A DNA stretch of 64,000 bases, taken from DATNBU01 sp964476185 (GTDB lineage: Bacteria; Desulfobacterota; Binatia; UBA1149; CAITLU01). Positions 34,210 to 42,747 of this stretch are shown here, one piece after another; positions within the stretch are counted from its first letter, which is position 1; each line of letters starts with the position of its first letter. Made by a program: the position numbers and the translations under genes. Under the pieces are notes generated by a model. The model searched no databases. It worked only from the letters and a program-made list of their open reading frames with translations, and had not been told where the DNA came from. Where the stretch lies: NCBI GenBank assembly GCA_964476185.1, contig CAYYZO010000006.1, positions 23,777-87,776 of the forward strand. Reading direction: 5' to 3'.

Positions 34210-34647
34210 ATGGGCTGCTTCGGCTGCAGCGCCGAGAATCAGCGGGGGCTCGGGCTCGTGTTCGAGCGCCGGGACGGCCTCGTCGAGGCGCGGGCGACCC
34301 TCGGCGAGTCGTTCGCCGGCTACGACGGGCTGGTCCACGGCGGGATCGTCTCGACGCTGCTCGACGAGGCCATGGGCTGGGCGATCCTCGAACTGGCCGG
34401 GCGGTTCGCCGTCACGCGTTCGCTCGCCGTCGACTTTCGCCGTCCGGTCTTCGTCGACCGTCCGCTGCGCGTGCACGCGCGCATCGCCGGCGAGGAGCCG
34501 GACGGCGCCCTGCGCGTCGAGGCGGGCGTCGTCGACGCTCGCGACCGACTGCTCGCGAGCGCGGTGGGAATCTGGGTGCCGGTGCGCGACAGTCGCGTGC
34601 GCGGCGCCCGCGCGAAGCCGCTGTCCGCGGACCGGCCGGAGGGGTAG
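34210..34647 (+). CDS. PaaI-type hotdog thioesterase
   Basis: This 145-residue hotdog thioesterase begins MGCFGCSAENQRGLGL, the Cys-pair opening seen in many PaaI-family proteins, and has GYDGLVHGGIVSTLLDEAMGWA (about 38-59), where the HGG and Asp/Glu positions carry catalysis. It hydrolyses acyl- or aryl-CoA. The ATG at 34210 keeps the family's opening; an in-frame TTG at 34180 would add ten residues and cannot be excluded. It is divergent from the KstR-like operon across a spacer with the operator, so it may be co-regulated, and it is followed 2 bp later by holA. Confidence 0.85.
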   Translation: MGCFGCSAENQRGLGLVFERRDGLVEARATLGESFAGYDGLVHGGIVSTLLDEAMGWAILELAGRFAVTRSLAVDFRRPVFVDRPLRVHARIAGEEPDGALRVEAGVVDARDRLLASAVGIWVPVRDSRVRGARAKPLSADRPEG

Positions 34648-34649
34648 CC

Positions 34650-35735
34650 GTGACGAAGAAATCCCAGGCTGCTGTCCACGTGTTTCTCGGCGAGGCGAGC
34701 GTCGTCGATCCGCTCGTGCACGGGGTCATCGACGAACGGATGGGCCGCGAGTCGCAGTCGCTCGACCTCGAGACGTTCCGCTTCGGCGAGCGGCCCCTGT
34801 CGGAGATGGAAGGTGCGCTCCGTCAGGTCGGCATGTTCAGTCGCGATCGCTGCGTCTGGCTGCGCAGTTTCGTCGAGCCGAAGCGCAAGCCGCCTCCCGA
34901 GGACGGCGAGACGGACGAACCCGACGAAGAGGAAGAGGAGCAGAACGATGTCGTCGTTCTGCTGGCGCTGCTCGAGGCCGGGATCCCACAGGGCACGACG
35001 CTGATCGTGTCGGCGCCGACGCTCGACGCGCGAGGCAAGCTCTGGAAGTGGCTGGCGAAGAACGCTGCGATCGTGGACTGCCGGCTGCAGGAGCAGAAAG
35101 GAAAGCCGAACGAGGACGGGATGCGCGTGGCGATCCGCTCGCGTCTTGCGGAGCTCGGCGTTGCGAACGTGGGCGCCGGCGTGGTCGACGAGATCCTGAA
35201 GCGCAGCGGCGTTGTGCTCGGCGAGACGCTGCAGGAGATCGACCGTCTCGTGCTCGCCCAGGACGATCCGACGCGGCTCGACGTGGCCGCCGTCCGTTCG
35301 GGGATGCGCGACCTCGCCCTGGGCTGGGTGTTCGACTTCACGACCGCGATCGAGAAGCGGGACCTGGCCACGGCCGAGCGGCTGGTGGCCAGGCTGCTGG
35401 CGGACGGCGAGGCGCCGCTTCGACTGACCGCGCTGCTGGCGACCCTGTTCGGGGAACTCGTCGCGGCCCGGGCTCTCGTCGAACGCCTGCCGGCCGCGGC
35501 CCTGGGGATGAAGGGACACGAATTCCTGAAGGGGCCGGGGGCGTCGCTTCCCCCTCCGTTCAACCAATGGAAGGGATACTTTCGTATCGACGCCGCCAAG
35601 GGCTTCGCGCCGGGGGAACTCGAGCGCCTGCATGGAGAGGTGCTTCAGCTCGACCTCGCGCTCAAGAGCTCGCCGACCTCGCCGCTGCTGCTGTTCTCCC
35701 GCCTCCTGCAGAGCGCCTGCCTTCCCGCCGGTTGA
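34650..35735 (+). CDS. holA: DNA polymerase III subunit delta
   Basis: This 361-residue protein has the HolA layout: N-terminal RecA-like domain (VHVFLGEASVVDPLVHGVID, LPSEMEG-like segment LSEMEGALRQVGMFSRDRCVWL), middle (GTTLIVSAPTLDARGKLWKWL), then a helical lid and C-terminal collar (GWVFDFTTAIEKRDLATAERLVARLL). It opens the sliding clamp for loading onto DNA. An acidic insertion (EDGETDEPDEEEEEQ, about 80-94) is longer than usual. GGAGGGG precedes the GTG at 34650. In many genomes holA stands next to rpsT or leuS; here neither is present. Identification rests on the overall pattern. Confidence 0.88.
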   Translation: MTKKSQAAVHVFLGEASVVDPLVHGVIDERMGRESQSLDLETFRFGERPLSEMEGALRQVGMFSRDRCVWLRSFVEPKRKPPPEDGETDEPDEEEEEQNDVVVLLALLEAGIPQGTTLIVSAPTLDARGKLWKWLAKNAAIVDCRLQEQKGKPNEDGMRVAIRSRLAELGVANVGAGVVDEILKRSGVVLGETLQEIDRLVLAQDDPTRLDVAAVRSGMRDLALGWVFDFTTAIEKRDLATAERLVARLLADGEAPLRLTALLATLFGELVAARALVERLPAAALGMKGHEFLKGPGASLPPPFNQWKGYFRIDAAKGFAPGELERLHGEVLQLDLALKSSPTSPLLLFSRLLQSACLPAG

Positions 35736-35898
35736 CCGGCGGCTCGGCGGCCGACTTTCCCCGCGGGTCCGTTGAACGCCGCCCCCCGTGTTGGTAGCCT
35801 CGGAGCTTGGCGCCCGATGCCGGGGACGACGCTGGCGTCGTTCGAAGCCGGGTCGCCGTGGACGCGCGAACCGCGCGCGTGCGGTGGAGGTGAGGCGG

Positions 35899-37734
35899 AT
35901 GATGTGGACCACTCTGGGGCTTTCCCGCGATCCGTTCGATCGCTGTCCCGAGCTCGACGATTCGTGTCTGCCGAACACGATGGCGTCCGTGCTCTCGGAA
36001 CTCCTGTCCGACCTGCGGACGTCGCACGGCGTCAGCCTCGTCACGGCTGAGGCCGGCAGCGGCAAGTCGATCCTGCTCGCCGCGCTTTCCCGCCGTCTCG
36101 CCGTGACGGCCCAGGTCGCCGTGGTCGACGAACCCGCGTCGTCGCTGGCTGCGATCGCACGCGCCGCACTCGAGCAGATGCGCGACGAGCAACCGCAGGG
36201 CGCCGCCGTCGACTGGGTCGCGGCGTTGCAGGAAGTGATCGCCGAGGAAGCCGGCGCAGGGCGTTCGACGGCGATCGTCGTCGACGACGCGCACCGGCTG
36301 TCCCCACAAACCCTGGAAGACCTCGCCCGGTTGTTCGGTGACGGCCGGTCGTCGCGCCTGCACCTGTTCCTGTTCGGACGTCGGCGGCTGGTCGAGCGGC
36401 TGAACGCGGCGTCGGGCCACGCGCTGGACGACCACCTTCTTCAGGTGGTCGAGCTGGATCCGCTGAGCGTGCGCGAGAGCGTGCGCTACCTCGAGCGGCG
36501 AATCGCGATCTGCGGCGGCGAACTGCTTCGCCTGTTCGACGAAGGCGCCGTCGACGAGGTCGTGCAGCGCTCGGGCGGTTTCCTCGCGCGGCTCGAGGAG
36601 ATCGCGGTCGAGGCCCTGCGACGGGCAAGCGGACGCGGAGCGAAGCGAGCCCTGGTCAGCGACGTGGTCGCGAGCGCGCGCGTGGCGGAACGCGACGAGG
36701 AGGATGTCATGGCTGCGAAACAGCAACCGCTTCGGTTCGAACTCTCGGGCGCCGCGGCCGCGGAACCCGCCGACTGGCACGTCGGCGACGAAGACGGTGA
36801 CGGCGAGGAAGCGTGGGAAGACGAAGAACCCGCGAGCGACGAGGATTGGCACGCGGAGGACAGCGAAGAAGAGGAGGAGCTCTCCTGGGAAGCTTCCGGC
36901 GAGAGCGTCGACATCGAGGAGGACGACGGCGAGGAAGACTCGGCCGACGAATACGACGACGAAGACGGCCTGGAGGCAGAGGAAGAGGAGGACTCGCGAT
37001 TCCTCGCGGCGACCAGGCGATCGCCGGCGCGCCGACGGCTCGTCGGACCGGCCGTCTTGAGCCTCGCCGCCGGACTGGCGCTGGTCTGGGCGGCGAATCA
37101 GATTCCGGGGCCGTCCGCGGATTCCCCGCGCGGCCGTGACGCCGTGCTGTTCGCCGAACCTCTGGCGTCGAAGCCCCAGGAGATCCTGCGCCTGGCGGCA
37201 ACGGCGGAGGACGCCGACGCCGATGCGCAGGTCCAGGCCTGGCTCTCGCAGCCGAAGGAGAGGCCGGCGCCGGTCGAGGTGGCGAAGGCAGCGCCGGTGG
37301 AGGAACCCCCCGTGGCGAAGTCGGGTTCGGTCGCCGAGGCGAAGCCGTCCGAGGGGACGGCCAGTGTCCGGACGACGGAGCCTACGTCGGGGGACCCCGC
37401 GGCCGCCTCGGGGGCGGTCGCGCCGACGCCCGTGAAGGTCGCGGCGAAACCGGCGACTCCCAAGACCGCCGCGAAGGCTCCCGCCAAGCCGTCCGTGGCC
37501 AAGGCGGCCGCGCGGACGCCCGTCTACACGGTCCAACTCGGCGCGTTCAAGGCGCGCCGCAATGCCGAGGAACTCGCACTCAAACTGCGCGGGAACCCGA
37601 CCCATATCCTCGAGGAGGGCGGGCTCTACCGCGTCGTCAGCGGGTCGTTCCGGAAGAAGAGCGACGCCGCCTCGCACGAAACCAGGCTGAAGCGGGCGGG
37701 CTACTCGACGTACGTGCGGACCGCGGTGTTCTGA
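35899..37734 (+). CDS. AAA ATPase with transmembrane helix and SPOR domain (DamX-like)
   Basis: This 611-residue protein has an N-terminal ExeA/DamX-type AAA ATPase (1-270): WTTLGLSRDPFD at the start, Walker A AEAGSGKSI (about 50-58) and Walker B TAIVVDDAH. A very acidic region (about 285-375, long Glu/Asp runs) follows, then one transmembrane helix (VLSLAAGLALVWAA, about 390-403), a Pro/Ala/Lys linker and a C-terminal SPOR domain (YTVQLGAFKARRNAEELAL on, about 535-608). SPOR domains bind denuded peptidoglycan at the division site. DamX in Vibrio has the same order. GGAGGTG precedes ATG 35899. The acidic stretch is unusually long. Probable cell-division or envelope role. Confidence 0.88.
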   Translation: MMWTTLGLSRDPFDRCPELDDSCLPNTMASVLSELLSDLRTSHGVSLVTAEAGSGKSILLAALSRRLAVTAQVAVVDEPASSLAAIARAALEQMRDEQPQGAAVDWVAALQEVIAEEAGAGRSTAIVVDDAHRLSPQTLEDLARLFGDGRSSRLHLFLFGRRRLVERLNAASGHALDDHLLQVVELDPLSVRESVRYLERRIAICGGELLRLFDEGAVDEVVQRSGGFLARLEEIAVEALRRASGRGAKRALVSDVVASARVAERDEEDVMAAKQQPLRFELSGAAAAEPADWHVGDEDGDGEEAWEDEEPASDEDWHAEDSEEEEELSWEASGESVDIEEDDGEEDSADEYDDEDGLEAEEEEDSRFLAATRRSPARRRLVGPAVLSLAAGLALVWAANQIPGPSADSPRGRDAVLFAEPLASKPQEILRLAATAEDADADAQVQAWLSQPKERPAPVEVAKAAPVEEPPVAKSGSVAEAKPSEGTASVRTTEPTSGDPAAASGAVAPTPVKVAAKPATPKTAAKAPAKPSVAKAAARTPVYTVQLGAFKARRNAEELALKLRGNPTHILEEGGLYRVVSGSFRKKSDAASHETRLKRAGYSTYVRTAVF

Positions 37735-37850
37735 GCGTACGCTTTCGGACCGGGCGGTACGGTCTCGTGCGATCGGGATCGTCCTTCGGGCACGGCCCGA
37801 GGAGTCGCGGGAGCCGGTTCCGTCAGTAGGATCAGGGGTTTGCGTAGGAA

Positions 37851-37915
37851 CCGAAAAGTTTCGGATTAGATGCGCCGCGGCAGGCCCGCGGCTTGCTCCG
37901 GTTCCCGGGCGCATC
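37851..37915 (+). promoter_or_regulatory. structured leader or terminator upstream of small ORF
   Basis: CCGAA/TTCGG (37851-37864) forms a short hairpin. Next, GATGCGCC (37869-37876) pairs perfectly with GGCGCATC (37908-37915), enclosing two inner elements: GCGG/CCGC (37877-37889, part of an alternative 7-bp hairpin 37874-37892) and CCGG/CCGG (37898-37908). The branched fold ends 22 bp before the start of the 82-residue gene. It could terminate the ATPase gene or regulate the small gene; no known RNA family is recognised. Confidence 0.35.
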
Positions 37916-37937
37916 CAGCGCGCCAAGGGGAACCCCG

Positions 37938-38186
37938 ATGATCATCGACGAGAAGAGCTTCCTGGACCTGGCCGTTCACCTGCGTCACGCCTCCGACAAC
38001 CTGGTGACCGCGGCCCAGCGCCTTTCGCGCCTGTGCGATCCCGCGTGCCAGGTCGGTGACGACCGCAGCGAACTCGTCTCGACGCTCGATGACCTCGTGT
38101 GCATGAACCGCGAGTTCACGAACGCCGAGCGGCTGATCCGGACGGTTTGGGAAGAGAACCGGCCCCGGGCGGCGCGGGCAAACTGA
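37938..38186 (+). CDS. small helical protein of unknown function
   Basis: This 82-residue protein (MIIDEKSFLDLAVHLRHASDNL start) is predicted almost entirely helical and soluble, with three Cys (residues 28, 32 and about 49) that include a CDPAC pair. I recognise no family. AAGGGGA precedes ATG 37938. It is isolated between the DamX-like gene and the convergent polyprenyl synthase, downstream of a branched RNA structure, which supports it being a real, regulated gene. The codon pattern matches its neighbours. Confidence 0.6.
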   Translation: MIIDEKSFLDLAVHLRHASDNLVTAAQRLSRLCDPACQVGDDRSELVSTLDDLVCMNREFTNAERLIRTVWEENRPRAARAN

Positions 38187-38211
38187 ACGGCGAACGAACG
38201 GACCGCGAGGG

Positions 38212-39195
38212 TCAGAGCTCGCGGTCGACGAGCTGTTCGATCAGGGAGCGGATCGCGCCCCGGAACTCGGATTCCGCCAGCGTGTCGACGACGGCCGCTG
38301 CGCGCGCGGCGTGCTCCACGGCGAGGTCCCGGACCCTGTCCAGGATGCCCTCCGCGCGGATCTCGGCGATTGCCCCGTCGATCACGGAGCGATCGCACCC
38401 CTCCTCGAGAAACGCCCGCCGAACCGACGGCAGGCCGAGCCCCCAGATCACCGGCAGCGAGGGATTGCCGTCGACGAGGTCGGTGCCGACCCTCTTGCCG
38501 ATCTTGTTCGGGTCGCCTTCGACGTCCAGCACGTCGTCGATCATCTGGAACGCCATGCCGACGTCGCGACCGCAGCGTGCCATCTCCTCGACGCGATGCC
38601 CGGGAAAGCCGGCAAGGTGCCCGGCGATGCGCGTGCCGACCTCGAACAGGGACGCGGTCTTGCGGGCGATGATCTCGAAGTAGTCGGCTTCCGTCACCGT
38701 TTCGTTACGGCGGAAGCGGCCCTGCATGATCTCGCCCTGGCAGAGCTGCACGCAGGCTTCGGACGCCCAGTTCACCACCTTCTCCTCGAAACGGCCGCAG
38801 ACCTGGAAAGCGCGCGAGAACAGGAAGTCGCCCGTCACGAGCGTGTCCGCCAGGCCGAACCGCACCGGCGCGGCGTCCTTGCCGCGCCGCACGTCGTTCG
38901 AGTCGATGATGTCGTCGTGCAGCAGCGTCGCCGTGTGGATCAGCTCGAGGGAAACCGACAGGTCCACCATGTCGGTCGCATCCATGCCTCCACAGGCCCG
39001 GAAGAGGAGCAGGGCGACGGCCGGGCGCACCCGCTTGCCGCCTGCGTTGATCAGGTAGTCGGCGATCTCGGTGAGCCGCGGCTCGGTGGCCGAGATCATC
39101 TCCGCGACCCGGCGCTCGACGCCAGCGAGGTCGGCGTCGATCAGCCGAAGAGGAGCGCTCGAAGCGGCGTTCGGGACGGCGGACGGAGACGACAC
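38212..39195 (-). CDS. polyprenyl (octaprenyl-type) diphosphate synthase
   Basis: This enzyme makes a long all-trans prenyl diphosphate for quinone side chains. Family motifs are intact: GGKRVRPAV, first Asp-rich LLHDDIIDSNDVRRG (DDxxD) and second GMAFQMIDDVLDVEGDP (DDxxD). The residue before the first DDxxD region (HTATLLHDD) is small, consistent with long products as in IspB. I chose GTG 39195 (327 residues, VSSPSAVPN) because the conserved region starts about 20 residues in; an upstream in-frame TTG at 39291 adds 32 residues without similarity. It is divergent from a ferredoxin gene. Chain length cannot be fixed from sequence alone. Confidence 0.92.
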   Translation of the reverse strand: MSSPSAVPNAASSAPLRLIDADLAGVERRVAEMISATEPRLTEIADYLINAGGKRVRPAVALLLFRACGGMDATDMVDLSVSLELIHTATLLHDDIIDSNDVRRGKDAAPVRFGLADTLVTGDFLFSRAFQVCGRFEEKVVNWASEACVQLCQGEIMQGRFRRNETVTEADYFEIIARKTASLFEVGTRIAGHLAGFPGHRVEEMARCGRDVGMAFQMIDDVLDVEGDPNKIGKRVGTDLVDGNPSLPVIWGLGLPSVRRAFLEEGCDRSVIDGAIAEIRAEGILDRVRDLAVEHAARAAAVVDTLAESEFRGAIRSLIEQLVDREL

Positions 39196-39380
39196 GGTGC
39201 CGGGGCTTGGACCACAACCGGGATGGAAAGCGAAACGCCGGCCGGAGCTCGAAAAGCGCCCGCCCAAGGGGGCCGCTGCGGTGCTCTCCAAGCTTTACTA
39301 CGCCGCAGCCCCGTGCCACGATTCGCGAACTTTGCTTGCGGGCGTGCCACTGGGGCGTCCGTCGTCAGGAGTAGCGTGCA

Positions 39381-39716
39381 GTGGCCACGATGATCACAGA
39401 AGAGTGCATCAACTGCGGAGCCTGCGAGCCCGAGTGCCCGAACACCGCCATCTACGAGGGCGGCGTGCAGTGGGAGGCTCCCGACGGCTCGATGCATGAC
39501 GCGATCACGGAGGACATCTACTACATCGTCCCCCAGAAGTGCACGGAGTGCGTCGGGTTCTTCGACCAGGAGCAGTGCGCGGCAGTCTGCCCCGTGGACT
39601 GCTGCGTGCCGAATCCCGACATCGCCGAGACGGAGGACGTGTTGCTCGCCCGCGCGAAGGAACTCCACCCGGACACGCAGATCCCGGAGCCGCCCCCGTC
39701 GCGCTTCCGGCGCTGA
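39381..39716 (+). CDS. YfhL-family 4Fe-4S dicluster ferredoxin
   Basis: This 111-residue ferredoxin has two cluster motifs: CINCGACEPECP (about 9-20) and, after an insertion, CTECVGFFDQEQCAAVCPVDC, the YfhL pattern in which one motif is expanded. YfhL-type ferredoxins carry two [4Fe-4S] clusters and serve as low-potential electron donors. GTG 39381 gives MATMITEECINC, matching family N-termini, with AGGAG upstream; the internal ATG at 39390 is less likely. The Pro-rich C-terminus (IPEPPPSRFRR) is ordinary. It is divergent from polyprenyl synthase and followed by a flippase-like membrane protein. The redox partner is not evident. Confidence 0.92.
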   Translation: MATMITEECINCGACEPECPNTAIYEGGVQWEAPDGSMHDAITEDIYYIVPQKCTECVGFFDQEQCAAVCPVDCCVPNPDIAETEDVLLARAKELHPDTQIPEPPPSRFRR

Positions 39717-39740
39717 CGCGCCGGCCGGATTCTCGGCCAG

Positions 39741-40754
39741 ATGCCGTCCCAGGGTCGCCGGGCGCTGCAGTTCGCAGTCGGCCTCGGTCTTTCCGGCCTC
39801 TTTCTCTGGCTCGCCCTGCGCGGCGAGGATTGGGGTCAGATTCGCGAGGGGCTCGCGAGCGCTGACTACCGCTACGTCGCCCTCATGGTACCGACGGGCA
39901 TCTACACTCTTTACGTCCGGAGCCAGCGCTGGCGGATCCTGCTCGAGAAGAGCCACGGCCGCAGCGTCGCGATGATGCCGATCTTCTCGGCGTCCGCGAT
40001 CGGCTTCATGGCCAACATGGTCCTGCCGTTCCGCGTCGGGGAGGTCGCGAGGCCGCTGATTCTCGCGCGCGACGCCGGGCTTCCGCCGGCGACCACGATG
40101 GCGACCGTCGTCGTCGAGCGCATCCTCGACCTGGTCGCGCTGGCGGCCTTCGGGCTGGCCATCGTGACGATCGCGGACGTGCCGCCCGAGATCGAACGCG
40201 TCGCCCAGGCGGCCGCGTTCGCCGCGGCCGTCGGCTTCGTCGGAGTCTACGTCGTGGTCGTCCGCAGGCAGACGCTGTTGCCGCTGCTGGACCGGCTCTG
40301 GAAGCGCATCCCGAAGCTGGGTCCGGTGATCCTTCGCGTCGAGCACGAGGTCGTCGACGGCATGTCGGCGATCGCCGATCCGATGACGATGCTGCGAACC
40401 GTGGCCCTGTCGTTCTACGTCTGGTTCATCGTCGCGATCAGCTTCGCGCTAGGCTTCGACGCGGTCGGGCTCGACGTCCCGTTCTTCGGCGGAGGGGTGA
40501 CCGTCGCGACGATCGTCGCGCTGGCCGTTTCCGTGCCGTCGGCGCCGGGCTTCGTCGGGCAGTTCGAGTGGGGCTGCAAGGTCGCGCTCGAGCAGATTTA
40601 CGATGTCGAGGCGGGAGCCGCCGTCTACTCGATCCTCGTGCACACGCAGCAGTTCCTGACGACCGTCGCGCTCGGCGTCGTCTTCCTCGCGCGGGAGGGG
40701 CTGAGCCTGCGGGACCTGAGCAGCATGAAGGACAAGGCCGGGGAGACCGTCTGA
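39741..40754 (+). CDS. lysylphosphatidylglycerol synthase TM / flippase-like membrane protein
   Basis: This 337-residue integral membrane protein belongs to the UPF0104/YbhN-like group (lysylphosphatidylglycerol synthetase TM region without the catalytic domain). Eight or so hydrophobic segments are visible. Landmarks are RWRILLEKS near 58-66, SAIGFMANMVLPFRVGEVARPL (about 85-106) and the later SVPSAPGFVGQFEWG (about 255-270). Such proteins are thought to move lipids or lipid-linked sugars across the membrane. It starts at ATG 39741 and its stop overlaps coaBC (TGATG). The substrate is unknown. Confidence 0.9.
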   Translation: MPSQGRRALQFAVGLGLSGLFLWLALRGEDWGQIREGLASADYRYVALMVPTGIYTLYVRSQRWRILLEKSHGRSVAMMPIFSASAIGFMANMVLPFRVGEVARPLILARDAGLPPATTMATVVVERILDLVALAAFGLAIVTIADVPPEIERVAQAAAFAAAVGFVGVYVVVVRRQTLLPLLDRLWKRIPKLGPVILRVEHEVVDGMSAIADPMTMLRTVALSFYVWFIVAISFALGFDAVGLDVPFFGGGVTVATIVALAVSVPSAPGFVGQFEWGCKVALEQIYDVEAGAAVYSILVHTQQFLTTVALGVVFLAREGLSLRDLSSMKDKAGETV

Positions 40755-41953
40755 TGGGCCTTCTGGTCGGCAGGAGGGTGCTGCTCGCGGTCGGCGGCGG
40801 GATCGCGGCGTACAAGTCGCCCGAGATCGTCCGGCGCCTCGTTGCCGAAGGCGCGGAGGTGCAGGTCGCGATGACGCGTTCGGCGCGCGAGTTCGTGACG
40901 CCGCTCGTCCTCCAGACGTTGTCGAAACGGCCGGTCGCGCTCGACCTGCTCGATCCCCGCGAGGACGCCGCGATCGGCCACATCCGCATCGCCGAGGAAG
41001 CGGACGCCGTGCTTGTCGCGCCGGCGACGGCGAACCTCGTCGCGCGCCTGGCGCTCGGCATCGCGGACGACATCGTGACGACGGCGCTGCTGGTCGCGCG
41101 CTGTCCCGTGGTCGTCGCCCCGTCGATGAACTCGAACATGCTCGCGCACCCGACCGTGGAGACGAATCTCCGAACGCTCGCCGGGCGGGGCTGCCGCATC
41201 GTGGAGAGTGACCGCGGCGAACTCGCGTGCGGGTACGAAGGAGCGGGACGGCTTCCGGACGCGGACGCCCTCGTCGCCGAGGTCGCCGCCGCGATCGCGC
41301 CGAAGGATTTTGCCGGCCGGCGCGTGCTCGTCTCGGCCGGACCGACGCGCGAGGCTCTCGATCCCGTGCGCTATCTCACGAACCGCTCGAGCGGGCGCAT
41401 GGGGTACGCAGTCGCCGCGGCCGCTTGGCGCCGAGGGGCGTCGGTCACGCTGGTGTCCGGCCCGACCGCCCTCGCGTGCCCGCGCGGCGTCGAGCGGGTC
41501 GACGTCTCGAGCGCAGCGGAGATGCACGACGCGATGCTTTCCAGGGCCGCCACCAGCGACGTCGTCGTCATGGTGGCCGCCGTCGCGGACTACCGTCCCG
41601 CCGAAGCGGCGACGGAGAAGATCAAGAAGAAGCGGGGAGAGCCGCTCGAACTGCGGCTGGCCGAGAACCCGGACATCCTGGCGACGCTCGGCACGTTGCC
41701 GGGGCGCCGCGTGCTGGTCGGATTCGCGGCCGAGACGAACGACGTCGTGCGGCACGCGCGCGAGAAGCTCGAGCGCAAGCGCGCGCACCTGATCGTCGGC
41801 AACGACGTCACGCTTCCGGGCGCCGGCTTCGAGACCGAGACGAACGCCGCGGTGCTGGTCGACGCTTCGGGCGAGCGGGCGACCGGGATGGTGCGAAAAG
41901 ACGAACTGGCCGATCTCATCCTCGACCGCGTACGCGCGCTGTCGGGCTCCTGA
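40754..41953 (+). CDS. coaBC: bifunctional CoaBC (phosphopantothenoylcysteine synthetase/decarboxylase)
   Basis: This 399-residue enzyme performs two coenzyme A steps. The N-terminal flavin decarboxylase CoaC (1-190) has GGGIAAYKSPEIVRRL, the His in IGHIRIAEEADAVLVAPATAN, PSMNSNM and the active-site lid Cys in ACGYEGAGRL. The C-terminal CoaB (190-399) has VSAGPTREALDPVRYLTNRSSGRMG and KIKKKRGE with Lys for CTP/phosphopantothenate. It begins ATG 40754, one base overlapping the flippase-like gene. The order coaBC-udg-queA-tgt-yajC-secD-secF forms one long plus-strand operon. Confidence 0.96.
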   Translation: MGLLVGRRVLLAVGGGIAAYKSPEIVRRLVAEGAEVQVAMTRSAREFVTPLVLQTLSKRPVALDLLDPREDAAIGHIRIAEEADAVLVAPATANLVARLALGIADDIVTTALLVARCPVVVAPSMNSNMLAHPTVETNLRTLAGRGCRIVESDRGELACGYEGAGRLPDADALVAEVAAAIAPKDFAGRRVLVSAGPTREALDPVRYLTNRSSGRMGYAVAAAAWRRGASVTLVSGPTALACPRGVERVDVSSAAEMHDAMLSRAATSDVVVMVAAVADYRPAEAATEKIKKKRGEPLELRLAENPDILATLGTLPGRRVLVGFAAETNDVVRHAREKLERKRAHLIVGNDVTLPGAGFETETNAAVLVDASGERATGMVRKDELADLILDRVRALSGS

Positions 41954-41994
41954 GCCGGTCGCGTTCGGGGCGCACGGCAGGTGGGCGGAGCACG

Positions 41995-42747
41995 ATGGAA
42001 CAGGTGACTCGCAAGGAGGTCCGGGCGTGGCTCGAACGCGAGGTGGCGCTCGGGCTGGACGTGCTGCCCCACGCCGCCCCGCCGCCTCCCGGGGCCAGCG
42101 CGCTGTCCGAGGTGCTGGTCGAACCCGGTATCCGCGCGGCCGCGACCCTCGACGAGCTTCGCGTGGTGCTCGGCGACTGCGAGCGATGCAAGCTCTGCCG
42201 CGGGCGCACCAACATCGTGTTCGGCGTCGGGCACCCGAACGCCCGCCTGATGTTCGTCGGCGAGGGGCCCGGGGAAGACGAGGACCTGCAAGGGGAGCCG
42301 TTCGTCGGAAACGCCGGCGCCCTGCTGACCGACATCATCACGAAGGGCATGGGGCTTTCGCGTGCCGACGTCTACATCGCCAACGTCGTCAAGTGCCGTC
42401 CGCCGAACAATCGCAATCCGGAACCGGACGAGATCGTGGCCTGTGAACCGTTCCTCAAGCGCCAGATCGAGATCGTGCGGCCCGAAGTGATCGTCACCCT
42501 CGGCAATTTCGCGACCCAGGCCCTGCTCGGAGACCGCACCTCGATCACGCGCCGGCGGGGACGCTGGCACGACTTCCACGGCATCGCCCTGATGCCGACT
42601 TTCCATCCGTCGTACCTGCTGCGAACCCCCTCGGACAAGCGGCTCGTCTGGCAGGACATCCAGCTGGTCATGGAGAGGCTCGGGATCCCGTTGCCGTCGA
42701 AAGCGTCGAAGGGCCCGTCACCAGCCGGAAGGGGCGGTCCGGCGTGA
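41995..42747 (+). CDS. family 4 uracil-DNA glycosylase
   Basis: This 250-residue enzyme removes uracil from DNA. It has the iron-sulfur Cys pair CERCKLC (61-67), then GRTNIVFGVGHPNARLMFVGEGPGEDED, with the catalytic GEGPGE loop, and NVVKCRPPNNRNP (third Cys). FHPSYLLR matches the C-terminal HPS motif. The N-terminal 55 residues are poorly conserved, as often in this family. It starts at ATG 41995 (GCGGAGCACG upstream). The stop overlaps the queA GTG start (GTGA). The family binds a [4Fe-4S] cluster; the fourth ligand follows in the C-terminal half. Confidence 0.93.
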   Translation: MEQVTRKEVRAWLEREVALGLDVLPHAAPPPPGASALSEVLVEPGIRAAATLDELRVVLGDCERCKLCRGRTNIVFGVGHPNARLMFVGEGPGEDEDLQGEPFVGNAGALLTDIITKGMGLSRADVYIANVVKCRPPNNRNPEPDEIVACEPFLKRQIEIVRPEVIVTLGNFATQALLGDRTSITRRRGRWHDFHGIALMPTFHPSYLLRTPSDKRLVWQDIQLVMERLGIPLPSKASKGPSPAGRGGPA

